NCBI RefSeq assembly: GCF_019511605.1
Contig: NZ_JAEUAV010000008.1
Coordinates: 124,001 to 188,000, forward strand
Length of the DNA stretch: 64,000 nucleotides
Origin: Paraburkholderia phenoliruptrix
GTDB taxonomy: Bacteria > Pseudomonadota > Gammaproteobacteria > Burkholderiales > Burkholderiaceae
Direction of reading: 5' to 3'
Shown here: positions 54,374-64,000 of the stretch, piece after piece
Position numbering within the stretch: position 1 is the first letter of the stretch
Layout of the letters: each line of letters starts with the position of its first letter
The notes under the pieces: generated by a model
Databases searched by the model: none
What the model was told of the DNA's origin: nothing
The model's input: the letters and a program-made list of their open reading frames with translations, nothing else
Made by a program: the position numbers and the translations under genes

Positions 54374-55255
54374 ATGATGCCCGTTCGCCGCGATCTACGC
54401 TTTAATCTTCCGCAAGAGCGCGCCTGCGACTGGCACGCGCAAGGTTCGCATGTCACCCACTTTTTCAACGCGCTTTCGCTGCTGTTTCCGGCCGGCGAGC
54501 GCTTTTTCATGGACAGCGTGCGCAACTATCGCGACCGGATCGACGACCCGGTGCTGAAAAAGCAGGTGCTCGGCTTTATCGGCCAGGAAGCCATGCATAC
54601 GCGCGAGCACGTGGAGTACAACGATCTGTTGCAGCAGGCGGGCCTGCCCGCGCACAAGCTCGACAAACGCCTGTGGGCGATTCTGAATTTCGGCCGCAAG
54701 GCGCTGCCGCATTCGTATCAGTTGGCGGTGACCGTGTGCCTCGAGCACTATACGGCGATGCTTGCGGGTTTGCTTCTCGAGGACGCCACGCGCATCGGCG
54801 GGTCCGTCGAAGGTTACGCGCAAATGTGGACCTGGCATGCGCTGGAAGAGACCGAGCACAAGTCGGTCTCTTACGACGTGTGGAATACGGTGCTCAAACC
54901 TGGCCTTGGGCGCTACCTGTTGCGTACCGGCGTGATGCTTGCCACCACCGTCACGTTCTGGCTGATCGTGTTCGACTACCACGTGCGTCTGATAATCGCG
55001 GACCGCAAGCGCGGCGGTCATTTACGCGGCATGTGGCGCGTGGTCAAGTATCTTTATGGACCGCGTCATGGCGTGTTTCCGCGCATCGCCGGCGAGTGGT
55101 TGAGCTTTTTCAGACCTGGCTTTCACCCGTGGGACCACGACAATCGCGCGCAACTGGCACGCATAGACGGCCTCGTGGCGGCGGTCGACGCGGCGAACGC
55201 GGCCTCGCCCGCCGTGCGTCGGGCCGGCCGCCGCGGCGTGCAGGCGGCTGTGTGA
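54374..55255 (+). CDS. Predicted metal-dependent hydrolase (PF10118 family)
   Basis: A 293-residue protein of the PF10118 family: HFFNALSLLFPAGERFF, GQEAMHTREH and WHALEETEHKS provide His and Glu residues in a ferritin-like di-metal pattern, and a hydrophobic helix lies at about 195-215. Biochemical role unsettled; the pattern could be a di-iron oxidase rather than a hydrolase. Start ATG 54374 with AGGAGA upstream. The TGA overlaps the next gene's GTG start. Confidence 0.85.
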   Translation: MMPVRRDLRFNLPQERACDWHAQGSHVTHFFNALSLLFPAGERFFMDSVRNYRDRIDDPVLKKQVLGFIGQEAMHTREHVEYNDLLQQAGLPAHKLDKRLWAILNFGRKALPHSYQLAVTVCLEHYTAMLAGLLLEDATRIGGSVEGYAQMWTWHALEETEHKSVSYDVWNTVLKPGLGRYLLRTGVMLATTVTFWLIVFDYHVRLIIADRKRGGHLRGMWRVVKYLYGPRHGVFPRIAGEWLSFFRPGFHPWDHDNRAQLARIDGLVAAVDAANAASPAVRRAGRRGVQAAV

Positions 55256-56217
55256 TACGCGAGACCGTATGGGTCGATGCGGGCGACGTGCAGCTCGCGG
55301 TCTACCTCAGCGGACCGCGTGACGGGCCGCCCATCGTGCTGGTACACGGCTATCCCGACTCGGCCACCGTATGGGAACCCATACGCGCGCAACTGGACAG
55401 GCGTTTTCGCGTGATCGCGTACGACGTGCGCGGCGCCGGTGTTTCGGACGCTCCCGCCACGCGCAACGGCTACCGTCTCCAACAGTTGGCGGCCGACCTC
55501 GCGGCCGTTGCGGACGCAACTTGCGGCAGCCAGCCTTTTCATCTGGTCGGTCACGACTGGGGCTCGATTCAATGCTGGGAAGCAGCTACGGAGCCGCGAT
55601 TCAAAGGCCGGATTGCGTCGTACACATCCATTTCCGGACCGTGCCTCGATCATGCGTCGTTGCGCAAGAGCGGCCCCGCTGCCGTTGGCGACGAACAAGG
55701 GTTACCGGATCAACCAACTCGCGTTGCCTGGCGGCAAATACTCAGGTCCTGGTACATTGTCTTTTTCCACCTTCCCTGGCTACCGGAACTCGTGTGGCGC
55801 CTTGGCGGCGCACGCCTGTGGCCGCTGTGGCTGCGCATGAGCGAGCGAGTCGGCGCACCGCGTGACCCTGAGCAACTGCGCAACGCGATCAACGGTCTCG
55901 AGCTTTATCGCGCGAATATCATCGACAAACTGCTGCGTCCACGCGCACGGCACGCGCATACGCCGGTGCAATTTATCGTGCCGCTGCGAGACCGTTATGT
56001 CGGCCCCGAATTGTCGCTCGGTCAGCAAAGGTGGCTCGGGGCTTATGAGCGCATCGAACTAGACGCAGGTCATTGGGCCGTGCTTAGCGTGCCCGATGTA
56101 CTCGCAGCGCACATCGAACGCTTTGCGCTCCGGCACCATCACCAATTGCACGACGCAGACGTATCCCCGCTCGATGCTCAACAATGCTCAACGCTCGCGC
56201 GGCAGGCGGGTAAATAA
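55252..56217 (+). CDS. Alpha/beta hydrolase, epoxide hydrolase/haloalkane dehalogenase-like
   Basis: A 321-residue alpha/beta hydrolase with the oxyanion motif HGYPDS, nucleophile elbow GHDWGS (Asp nucleophile) and catalytic His in DAGHWAVL. An Asp nucleophile fits epoxide hydrolases and dehalogenases better than esterases. I chose the GTG at 55252, which overlaps the TGA of the preceding gene (GTGA); the longer frame upstream is a shadow of that gene. It is last in the operon, and its 3' end overlaps the convergent gene by 30 bases. Confidence 0.87.
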   Translation: MIRETVWVDAGDVQLAVYLSGPRDGPPIVLVHGYPDSATVWEPIRAQLDRRFRVIAYDVRGAGVSDAPATRNGYRLQQLAADLAAVADATCGSQPFHLVGHDWGSIQCWEAATEPRFKGRIASYTSISGPCLDHASLRKSGPAAVGDEQGLPDQPTRVAWRQILRSWYIVFFHLPWLPELVWRLGGARLWPLWLRMSERVGAPRDPEQLRNAINGLELYRANIIDKLLRPRARHAHTPVQFIVPLRDRYVGPELSLGQQRWLGAYERIELDAGHWAVLSVPDVLAAHIERFALRHHHQLHDADVSPLDAQQCSTLARQAGK

Positions 56218-56742
56218 GGTTGGATAGTCGATCACGAGACCGTCTTCGTCCACCTTCATATTCGCGGTGAAATCGCGAAAAATGCCCTCATAGCGATATT
56301 CGCGGTTCGGCACCACACACGAATACGCCTGTTCAACGCGCGTGACCTGTAGATCGGGCGTCGAAATATAGGCCACCTGCAAAGGCCTGCGCTCTCCTTG
56401 CTGCAGTTGCAACCGGCGAATCGGCAGCGTATTGGTGAACGGCGTGGCAGCGATATCAATGTCGATGCATCCTTCAATCGCGCTCAACAGCAGGCCGTGT
56501 CCATCGCGCCAATGGCCCTCGCCGTCGCCGTGCAACTCCAACTCACCGGCGCCGACAATCTTCAGCCACGCATAGCGCGTACGCCATTGCGTGTCGCAGC
56601 GCACTGCGTAATGCAGCCCGTACGACTTGCCGTAGCGCTGCCCGACCACAACGCTTTCGACGTGAAAACCGTCTTCGCGCGTGTCGAACGCCAGATGCTC
56701 GACGCCTTCGCCTTCCTGCGATGCCCACCGTAGTTCACGCAT
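56188..56742 (-). CDS. Putative glycolipid-binding protein (PF06475/DUF1089)
   Basis: A 184-residue protein of the DUF1089 family, named putative glycolipid-binding from a structure in this family. Visible features: EHLAFDTREDGFHVESVVVG, GCIDIDIAATPFTNTLPIRR and the ending DGLVIDYPTLFTRL. No signal peptide. It converges on the lipid-type oxidation operon, which hints at lipid chemistry but proves nothing. Confidence 0.82.
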   Translation of the reverse strand: MRELRWASQEGEGVEHLAFDTREDGFHVESVVVGQRYGKSYGLHYAVRCDTQWRTRYAWLKIVGAGELELHGDGEGHWRDGHGLLLSAIEGCIDIDIAATPFTNTLPIRRLQLQQGERRPLQVAYISTPDLQVTRVEQAYSCVVPNREYRYEGIFRDFTANMKVDEDGLVIDYPTLFTRLPRER

Positions 56743-57001
56743 TGATTCTCCTCCTCATGATGAAATACGCGGCACGCGCCGCACTCGCATCGTAGCGCGA
56801 AGCCCGGCTGCGCGCCGCTGCATCGCGAGGCCGCGCGATAGGTGGATCAACCGGCGCAGCCGTCGCAAATAGCGACTATCAACGTGCTCGCATGCACGCA
56901 AGCGCGGCGCTGCCCTATGCTCGCGTTTTCGTACCGGCCGGCCGCGGCCACGATTGCGCTTATAACGCTGACCGCCCTGGAACACCCGCCAATTCATAGC
57001 C

Positions 57002-57865
57002 ATGCACGCCGCCGCCACCGAAGCACACTCCGCCGCCTTGCGCACATTGGTGCGCAGCCTCGGACAGATCGTGCTGCAGGCAAACGCGTTCACGGGTGCT
57101 TGTGTTCTGGCCGGCTGGCTGGTCTGCGATCCGCGTCTTGCGTGCGCGGCGCTGCTTGGCGCTGTGTCGGCCAATGTAAGCGCAGTGCTCGCCGGTTATT
57201 CCGACGACGAACTGCACGCGGGCCTGCATGGGTTTAACGGCGCATTGGCGGGACTCGCCGCCGTCAGCCTGAGCGCCGACGACACAACCGCCGCCGCCAT
57301 CGCGATTCTTGCCGCAACCGCGACAGCCTGGCTTGTCGAACCCTGGTCGCGATGGCTGCGCTCACATGGCTTGGGCTCCTTTTCGAGCCCCTGCCTGATC
57401 GTCACCTGGCTATGGCTGCCGATGTCGGCAAGCGCGCCGCCATCGGCGACAATCGCAGCGGCGCCCACGCTCGAAGCCACGGGGCTGGGCAGCGCGCTGC
57501 TCGCGGGCCTTGCGCAAACCGGCTTCGCCTCCAGTGCATGGGCCGGCGCGCTGGTGCTGCTGGGCATCGCGGCAACGTCCCCTCGCCATGCGCTGTATGC
57601 GCTGACCGGCGCCGCACTCGCGAGTGTCGAACAGTTGTTGCTGGGCGCCCCGGCAACCTCGTTCAACGCGGGCCTGCTAGGATTCAACGGTGCGCTCGCC
57701 GCGCTGGCGCTGACCGAATGCGGCGTCGCGTGGATGCTTGGCGGCGTGACGCTGGCGGCAATCTTGCAGGCAGAGACCACCTGCGCCGGCGTGCCCGCGC
57801 TGAGTGCCCCGTTCGTCGCCGCAACGTGGGCCGTGCAATGGCTCAAGCAGCGCACTGGCCGGTGA
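57002..57865 (+). CDS. Urea transporter
   Basis: A 287-residue membrane protein with two homologous halves, each with a pore signature (LHGFNGALAGL at about 75 and LLGFNGALAAL at about 225), the internal repeat of UT-family urea channels. Known role: facilitated urea diffusion through the inner membrane. No urease or ure genes are nearby. A class II aldolase gene follows after 32 bases. Confidence 0.85.
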   Translation: MHAAATEAHSAALRTLVRSLGQIVLQANAFTGACVLAGWLVCDPRLACAALLGAVSANVSAVLAGYSDDELHAGLHGFNGALAGLAAVSLSADDTTAAAIAILAATATAWLVEPWSRWLRSHGLGSFSSPCLIVTWLWLPMSASAPPSATIAAAPTLEATGLGSALLAGLAQTGFASSAWAGALVLLGIAATSPRHALYALTGAALASVEQLLLGAPATSFNAGLLGFNGALAALALTECGVAWMLGGVTLAAILQAETTCAGVPALSAPFVAATWAVQWLKQRTGR

Positions 57866-57897
57866 GGCTCCGCTTAATCGAGGAGGAGAAGGACAGC

Positions 57898-58674
57898 ATG
57901 TCGTTCATTCATCAACCCAAAGGCCGAGTCGCGCAAGCCGGGCCGTGCGCGGAGGCCGAACGGCAGACGCGCATAGACCTCGCCGCCGCGTACCGCCTCG
58001 TCGCCCTCCATGGCTGGGACGATCTCATCTACACGCATATCTCCGCGAGCGTGCCCAATGAGCCGGGCCACTTTCTGATCAATCCGTTTGGCCTTGCGTT
58101 CGACGAAGTTTGCGCGTCGAATCTCGTGAAGATCGACATCGACGGCAACCTCGTCGGCGCGAGCGAGCATGCGGTGAACGTGACCGGCTTCGCGATTCAC
58201 GCGGCAGTACATGCAGCCCGCCCGGATGCTTTCTGTGTGATGCATCTGCACAGTTCGGCGGGAGTGGCCGTGTCCGCGCAACCTGCGGGCTTACTGCCCG
58301 TATCGCAGCACGCGCTGCGCTTTTATCGCCACCTCGCCTACCACGATTATGAAGGTCTCGCCTTCACGCCCGCCGAGAGTGCCCGCCTCGTCGAGCATCT
58401 CGGCCACAGCCCCGCCATGCTGCTGCGCAATCACGGCACGCTGACGGTTGGTCGCACGGTCGCCGAAGCCTACGTGCTGATGGACACATTGTTGAAGGCA
58501 TGCGAGATCCAGTTGCAGGCGCAGGCATGCGGCGCACCGCTTGTCGTACCGGACGACGCAGTCGCCACACGCACCGCAGAGCAGCTCTACGATGGCGGCG
58601 CAATTGAAGGAACACTTGAATGGCCCGCGCTGCTGCGCAAGCTGGATCGGCTCGACCCCGGCTATCGGAACTGA
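57898..58674 (+). CDS. Class II aldolase/adducin-family protein
   Basis: A 258-residue class II aldolase domain with metal-site His in VMHLHSSAG and LLRNHGTLTVG, and a substrate region YTHISASVPNE. Family members are fuculose-phosphate-type aldolases and decarboxylases; a lone member in this context may act on a small hydroxy acid. Start ATG 57898 with GAGGAGAAGG just upstream. Confidence 0.87.
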   Translation: MSFIHQPKGRVAQAGPCAEAERQTRIDLAAAYRLVALHGWDDLIYTHISASVPNEPGHFLINPFGLAFDEVCASNLVKIDIDGNLVGASEHAVNVTGFAIHAAVHAARPDAFCVMHLHSSAGVAVSAQPAGLLPVSQHALRFYRHLAYHDYEGLAFTPAESARLVEHLGHSPAMLLRNHGTLTVGRTVAEAYVLMDTLLKACEIQLQAQACGAPLVVPDDAVATRTAEQLYDGGAIEGTLEWPALLRKLDRLDPGYRN

Positions 58675-58733
58675 CGGTCAAGCAGTCCGCCGCGGCGCGC
58701 GCCGCCCGACATTTTTCAACGGAGCAACAACCC

Positions 58734-58925
58734 ATGCCCACGTTTCATATCGAACTGTTTGAAGGCCGCTCGGTGGAGCAGAAACGCCAATTCGTCGAAG
58801 CAATCACGAAAGCAACCTGCGAGTCGCTGGGTGTCGAACCGAATTCGGTGGACATCATCCTCACCGAAGTGAAGCGCGAGAATTGGGCAACGGGAGGACG
58901 CTTGTGGTCCGACAGCGCGAAATGA
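58734..58925 (+). CDS. 4-oxalocrotonate tautomerase-family enzyme
   Basis: A 63-residue tautomerase starting MPTFHIELFEGRS, so Pro becomes the catalytic N-terminal residue after Met removal. VDIILTEVKRENWATGG matches the C-terminal part of the family. Role: proton transfer in keto-enol isomerisation of oxo acids. It follows the aldolase gene by 59 bases and is probably in the same operon. Confidence 0.87.
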   Translation: MPTFHIELFEGRSVEQKRQFVEAITKATCESLGVEPNSVDIILTEVKRENWATGGRLWSDSAK

Positions 58926-59009
58926 GTCGGGAAAAGACCCGCATAATGATCCGGGAAAGGATTCGCAAAAGGTTCGCGAAGCCTCGTGGACTGAATAGAA
59001 AACCAGATT

Positions 59010-59038
59010 AGACGCTGCGCGCGTGGCGCGCGCAGCGT
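59010..59038. terminator. GC-rich hairpin after the porin gene
   Basis: A perfect 12-bp stem (GACGCTGCGCGC and complement) with a 5-base loop, 79 bases past the leftward porin stop and 85 bases past the rightward tautomerase stop. No immediate T-run is present, so termination may be partly Rho-dependent. Confidence 0.6.
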
Positions 59039-59116
59039 CGGATGTGGCCCAAAAACGGATTATCGAAATGCGTTACTGTGGCGGCATAACAACATGCCGC
59101 CACCAAGGCCGACCCA

Positions 59117-60316
59117 TCAGAAGCGGTGGATGATGCCCACGCCTGCAGCAAACTGGCTACGCGACGAGGACGGTGCGCTGTTCTGACCGTCGCCGATATC
59201 GGCCGTTGCGTTGATGATGCTGATGCCGTTGTTGCCGATCGTCTGGCCGCTCGCACGCTGATACGCTTCCAGCGCGTACAGGCCGGTGCGCTTGGAGAGG
59301 CTGTAGTACTGCGACAGATTGAACTGATGATAACGAGCTGCGCTCGAAATGCCGTTCGACTCCGTCGCACGCGTGTAGCTATAGCCGGCGGCCAGATCCA
59401 GCGCGCTGATCGGCTTGAAGTGCACCACTGCGCCCGCCGTGTTGAAGATCGCTTCGTGACGGAACGCCGAACCTACGCCCGGAATGTATTGCACGTTCGA
59501 GTACGAGAACGACACGTCCAGTTGCGAGCTGAACGCATAGCCGCCCGTGACCGCGACGCGCTGCTGCGCTTGCGCCGTGCGGTAGCCGTTGTTGATGCCG
59601 GAAACGGCCGGTTCCGCGCCGTTGTTCGATGCGGTCGAATCCGTACCCCAGGCGCCGCCGCCCAGCGTCGAGTTGTTGATGCGCTGGAAGCCTGCGGCAA
59701 TACCGAACGGACCGTTCAGGTACTGCACTGCCGCGCTCCAGGTCGAACCGGCGTTGAGCCGGCCGGCCACACCGCCGAGCGCATACGAACCGCTCACCGT
59801 CAGGCCGTGCATGTTCGGCGACGTGTACACCAGCGAGTTGTTGACGCGATACAACGTGTCCAGCGAGTCGATATCGCCCGGGTGCGCGCCGTAAGCACCG
59901 GTCAGCCACGTGGTCGGGCTGTACGGCGAGAGCAGCGTGTAGTACGAGGTGTACTGGCGCCCAGCCGTCAACGTACCGTACGTGGAGTTCGTCACGCCGA
60001 CCCATGCCTGGCGATTGAACGCGAGACCGCTTACGCCCTGAGCGCCGGTTGCGCTGTTAAAGCCCTGCTCCAACTGGAAAATGGCCTTCGTACCGCCGCC
60101 GAGATCTTCGCCGCCTTTCAGGCCGAAGCGGCTGCCCGCCCAGATGCCGTTGTTCATCTTGACTACCGAGCGGCCACCCGAATTCGAACCGAGTGCGGCC
60201 GAGCTGCTTTGGTAGCCGATACCCGTATCGACGATACCGTACAGCGTGACGTTGCTCTGAGCATGCGCGCTCAGGGCGACGAGACCGAGAGCCGAGGTTG
60301 CAAGTGCCTTTTTCAT
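59117..60316 (-). CDS. Outer-membrane porin (Gram-negative trimeric porin, OmpC-like)
   Basis: A 399-residue porin: signal peptide (ALATSALGLVALSAHAQ), mature start SNVTLYGIVDTGIGYQS, repeated beta strands, GSRFGLKGGEDLGGG and a terminal Phe (GVGIIHRF) as required for outer-membrane insertion. This is the general Burkholderia porin family. GAGGAG lies 8 bases before the start. The gene lies just after the TRAP transporter genes on the same strand and may supply their substrate across the outer membrane. Confidence 0.95.
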   Translation of the reverse strand: MKKALATSALGLVALSAHAQSNVTLYGIVDTGIGYQSSSAALGSNSGGRSVVKMNNGIWAGSRFGLKGGEDLGGGTKAIFQLEQGFNSATGAQGVSGLAFNRQAWVGVTNSTYGTLTAGRQYTSYYTLLSPYSPTTWLTGAYGAHPGDIDSLDTLYRVNNSLVYTSPNMHGLTVSGSYALGGVAGRLNAGSTWSAAVQYLNGPFGIAAGFQRINNSTLGGGAWGTDSTASNNGAEPAVSGINNGYRTAQAQQRVAVTGGYAFSSQLDVSFSYSNVQYIPGVGSAFRHEAIFNTAGAVVHFKPISALDLAAGYSYTRATESNGISSAARYHQFNLSQYYSLSKRTGLYALEAYQRASGQTIGNNGISIINATADIGDGQNSAPSSSRSQFAAGVGIIHRF

Positions 60317-60394
60317 TGAAACTCCTCTTAAGAAATTGTTCTTGATTACCGGCTTTGTTTGAACTGCGCCGCCGGTGAATCGCGGGGATCGAGG

Positions 60395-61747
60395 TCAGAA
60401 GACCGGGTGCCCGTTAATCAGGCTCGGCAACCACGTGGAAAACATTGGGACGTACGTCACAATGTTGATGGCGCTGAAGATAGCGAGGTAATACGGCCAT
60501 GCCACCTTGGTAGTTTCCCCAATCGACACATTGCCGATCGCACAGCCGATGAACTGCACCGAACCAATCGGCGGATGCACGAGACCCAATGCGCAGTTCA
60601 GCAGGATCATGATGCCGAACTGAACCGGGCCCACGCCGCTATGCATGGCCATCGGCAGGAACAACGGCGTGGTGATCAGAATGTGCGCCGCCATGTCGAC
60701 GAAGGTGCCGAGGAAGATCTGGATCAGGTTGATGTACAGCAGCATCAGCCAGGGGATGCTGGTCGCGCCGTCAAGCATGTGCTCGATCGCGTCCGGAATC
60801 TCCAGATAAGCCATCTGGAAGCGCAGCATGTTCGACACGCCAATCAGCAGCAGCACCACACCCGTGGTTTTAGCGGCTTTCGAGAGCGCGAAGGAAAGCT
60901 TCTTCAGCGTCATCGTGCGGTACACGACGACCGTCAGCACCAGCGAATAAGCCACTGCAATAGCGGCGGCTTCCGTCGCCGTAGCAACACCCTTTGCCAC
61001 GCACACCAGGATGATCGCAATCACCATCAGGCCCGGCAATGCGCCAAGGAAGGTGCGCGCGACCGCCAGCCAGCCCGGAAAGCGCTGCAGGCCTGTCGAA
61101 CCGTCAGGACGGCGCGGATAGCCGTAACGCACCGCTTGCCAGTAGGCGGCAATCAGCACGAAGCCCATTACCCACAACACCGGCAACAGGCCCGAGAACA
61201 GCAGGTCGCCAATCGACACCCCGCTCATCGGCACGCCGTTCAGCGTGCCGGTAATGCCCTGCGCCGCAAATGCGTAGATGATCATGTTCGTCGACGTGGG
61301 CATCAACGCGCCCGCCAGCGACGAGTGCGTGGTCACGTTGACCGCGTAAGCGGCGCTGTAGCCTTCGCGCTTCATCAACGGAATGACGACGCCGCCCATC
61401 GCCGACGTATCCGCGGTGGGCGAGCCGGACACGCCGCCGAAGAGCGTGCACGCGACCACATTGGCCATGCCGAGCCCGCCGCGGAAATGACCGACCGTGG
61501 CTTGCGCGAAACGCAGGATGCGGTCGGCAATACCGCCGTGAAGCATCAGTTCGCCGGAGAAAATGAAGAACGGCACCGCAAGGAACGAGAACGCGTTCAT
61601 TCCCGAGACCATCGACTGCATCGCCGTCGCGGCGGGCAGCCCTTCGTACAGGTACGTCAGCACGCACGAGAGGCCCAGCGCGAACGAAACAGGAACGCCG
61701 AGCACCAGAAAAACGAGGAAACTGATAGAAAGGAGGGCAAGTTCCAT
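60395..61747 (-). CDS. TRAP transporter large permease (DctM)
   Basis: A 450-residue DctM-family protein with about 12 spans, ELALLSISFLVFLVLGVP at the start, GGVSGSPTADTSAMG and ALVHPP-type (GLVHPPIGSVQF) motifs. Known role: sodium-driven import of dicarboxylates or related acids with DctQ and DctP. Start ATG 61747 (MELALLSI) lies seven bases after the dctQ stop. Confidence 0.94.
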   Translation of the reverse strand: MELALLSISFLVFLVLGVPVSFALGLSCVLTYLYEGLPAATAMQSMVSGMNAFSFLAVPFFIFSGELMLHGGIADRILRFAQATVGHFRGGLGMANVVACTLFGGVSGSPTADTSAMGGVVIPLMKREGYSAAYAVNVTTHSSLAGALMPTSTNMIIYAFAAQGITGTLNGVPMSGVSIGDLLFSGLLPVLWVMGFVLIAAYWQAVRYGYPRRPDGSTGLQRFPGWLAVARTFLGALPGLMVIAIILVCVAKGVATATEAAAIAVAYSLVLTVVVYRTMTLKKLSFALSKAAKTTGVVLLLIGVSNMLRFQMAYLEIPDAIEHMLDGATSIPWLMLLYINLIQIFLGTFVDMAAHILITTPLFLPMAMHSGVGPVQFGIMILLNCALGLVHPPIGSVQFIGCAIGNVSIGETTKVAWPYYLAIFSAINIVTYVPMFSTWLPSLINGHPVF

Positions 61748-61754
61748 GATCGTT

Positions 61755-62225
61755 CTATTTGTGTTTCTTGGCGAAAAGCGCCAGCAGATTCTCGATTGAG
61801 AACAATGCGATGCAGACGCTCGCAATGACCGGGATGGCGTAACGCAGTGCCTCGGGCAAGCCGAGAATCGGAATCCGGTCATGCAGGGTGGTCTCGGCCA
61901 TCTGCAGTGAACCGAAGAAAATGGCGACGGCCAACGCGATCAGGCACAGATGCTGGAAAGTGTGGGCGACCACTTGCCCCTTTTCAGGCAGGCTCTTGAC
62001 GAGCGAATCCAGCCCGATATGGCCGCCCTCGCGCACCTTGAGCGCTGCGCCGAACATCGCGATCACGATCACGAGCAAAAGCGCGATCGGTTCGACGAAA
62101 TCGGGAGCGTCGCTGAATACGTAGCGCATCACGACGCCGTAGATCACCAGTATGCTGAGCACTGCGAGGCTGGCCGAAGCGACGACGGCCAGCGCGCGAA
62201 AGAGAAAATCGTTTGGGCGTTTCAT
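61755..62225 (-). CDS. TRAP transporter small permease (DctQ)
   Basis: A 156-residue protein with four spans and the DctQ motif YVFSDAPDFVEPIALLL and REGGHIGLDSLV. Known role: scaffold subunit between DctM and DctP. Start ATG 62225 (MKRPNDFLFRALAVV); the longer frame lacks family features. It is followed directly by the DctM gene. Confidence 0.92.
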   Translation of the reverse strand: MKRPNDFLFRALAVVASASLAVLSILVIYGVVMRYVFSDAPDFVEPIALLLVIVIAMFGAALKVREGGHIGLDSLVKSLPEKGQVVAHTFQHLCLIALAVAIFFGSLQMAETTLHDRIPILGLPEALRYAIPVIASVCIALFSIENLLALFAKKHK

Positions 62226-62362
62226 GAATCTCTTGACCCCATTCTTGCCTACGACGGAGCGCTCGTATTCGTTAGTCCTGCTACTTTCCGTCACCAGTGA
62301 CTGACGTGACATGAGCGCCAGATAACTGCCCGCACCGAGCGTCGGCGCGCGGCGGAAAGATC

Positions 62363-62377
62363 CGCGGCTTTGCCGCG
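62363..62377. other. Small hairpin between dctP and dctQ
   Basis: CGCGGC-TTT-GCCGCG in the 190-base gap between the binding-protein gene and the permease genes. Such hairpins often leave the 5' binding-protein message in excess; there is no T-run. Confidence 0.35.
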
Positions 62378-62415
62378 AAACCCTCCTACCGCGCAAGACG
62401 CCCTGCGAGCGTTAC

Positions 62416-64000
<1,585 letters not shown>

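Noticed and set aside
54673..55251. N-terminal extension of the alpha/beta hydrolase
   Set aside because: This part is an out-of-frame reading of the PF10118 gene; the GTG at 55252 with GTGA overlap explains the start.

Overview
The window is high-GC chromosomal DNA from a betaproteobacterium, most likely Burkholderiaceae and closest in style to Paraburkholderia. The clues are the gene order of the type VI secretion cluster, a Gram-negative porin of the Burkholderia type, the codon use, and a long palindromic repeat of a kind I remember from these genomes. This placement comes from protein families and gene order; there is no rRNA here to test it.

Layout. 1-3.4 kb: the end of a zinc alcohol dehydrogenase gene, a 0.63-kb giant inverted repeat, a LysR regulator and a lipoprotein nucleoside hydrolase. 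3.5-25.9 kb: a type VI secretion system (T6SS) in four transcription blocks. A rightward block carries an M15 peptidase (TagX-like), tssM, tagF and an OmpA-like protein. It converges on a nine-gene leftward block (TPR lipoprotein, tssB, tssC, hcp, tssE, tssF, tssG, tssH, tssA). A rightward tssJ-tssK-tssL block diverges from that. A leftward Ala-rich membrane protein gene flanks the left end. Twelve of the thirteen core genes are present; tssI (vgrG), PAAR and effector genes are not in the window. 25.9-31.3 kb: zwf, a pyrroline-2-carboxylate reductase-like gene, a small Cys-rich secreted protein, a C39-like peptidase and a FAD oxidoreductase.

31.4-39.7 kb is the most mixed stretch. It has a hipBA toxin-antitoxin module with a regular array of five operator-like palindromes, a BetR-receiver regulator facing a hybrid histidine kinase/periplasmic molybdopterin-fold pair, a phosphoribosyltransferase-HAD fusion, and a NERD-SF1 helicase. 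39.8-51.6 kb: GST, a Zur-like Fur protein with a His-rich N-terminus, a lone receiver protein, a TetR/MFS efflux pair, a zinc-ribbon membrane protein next to an orphan TAXI binding protein, a MocR/EamA pair, an acetyltransferase and a MerR regulator.

51.7-56.2 kb: a tightly packed operon of a Baeyer-Villiger-type flavin monooxygenase, an SDR, a PF10118 putative metal-dependent hydrolase and an alpha/beta hydrolase, probably for oxidation of a hydrophobic or lipid substrate. 57-59 kb: a urea transporter, a class II aldolase-like protein and a tautomerase. 59.1-63.4 kb: a porin and a three-part TRAP transporter (DctP, DctQ, DctM). The last 0.6 kb is non-coding with a short tandem repeat. I saw no rRNA, tRNA, CRISPR array, transposase or integrase.
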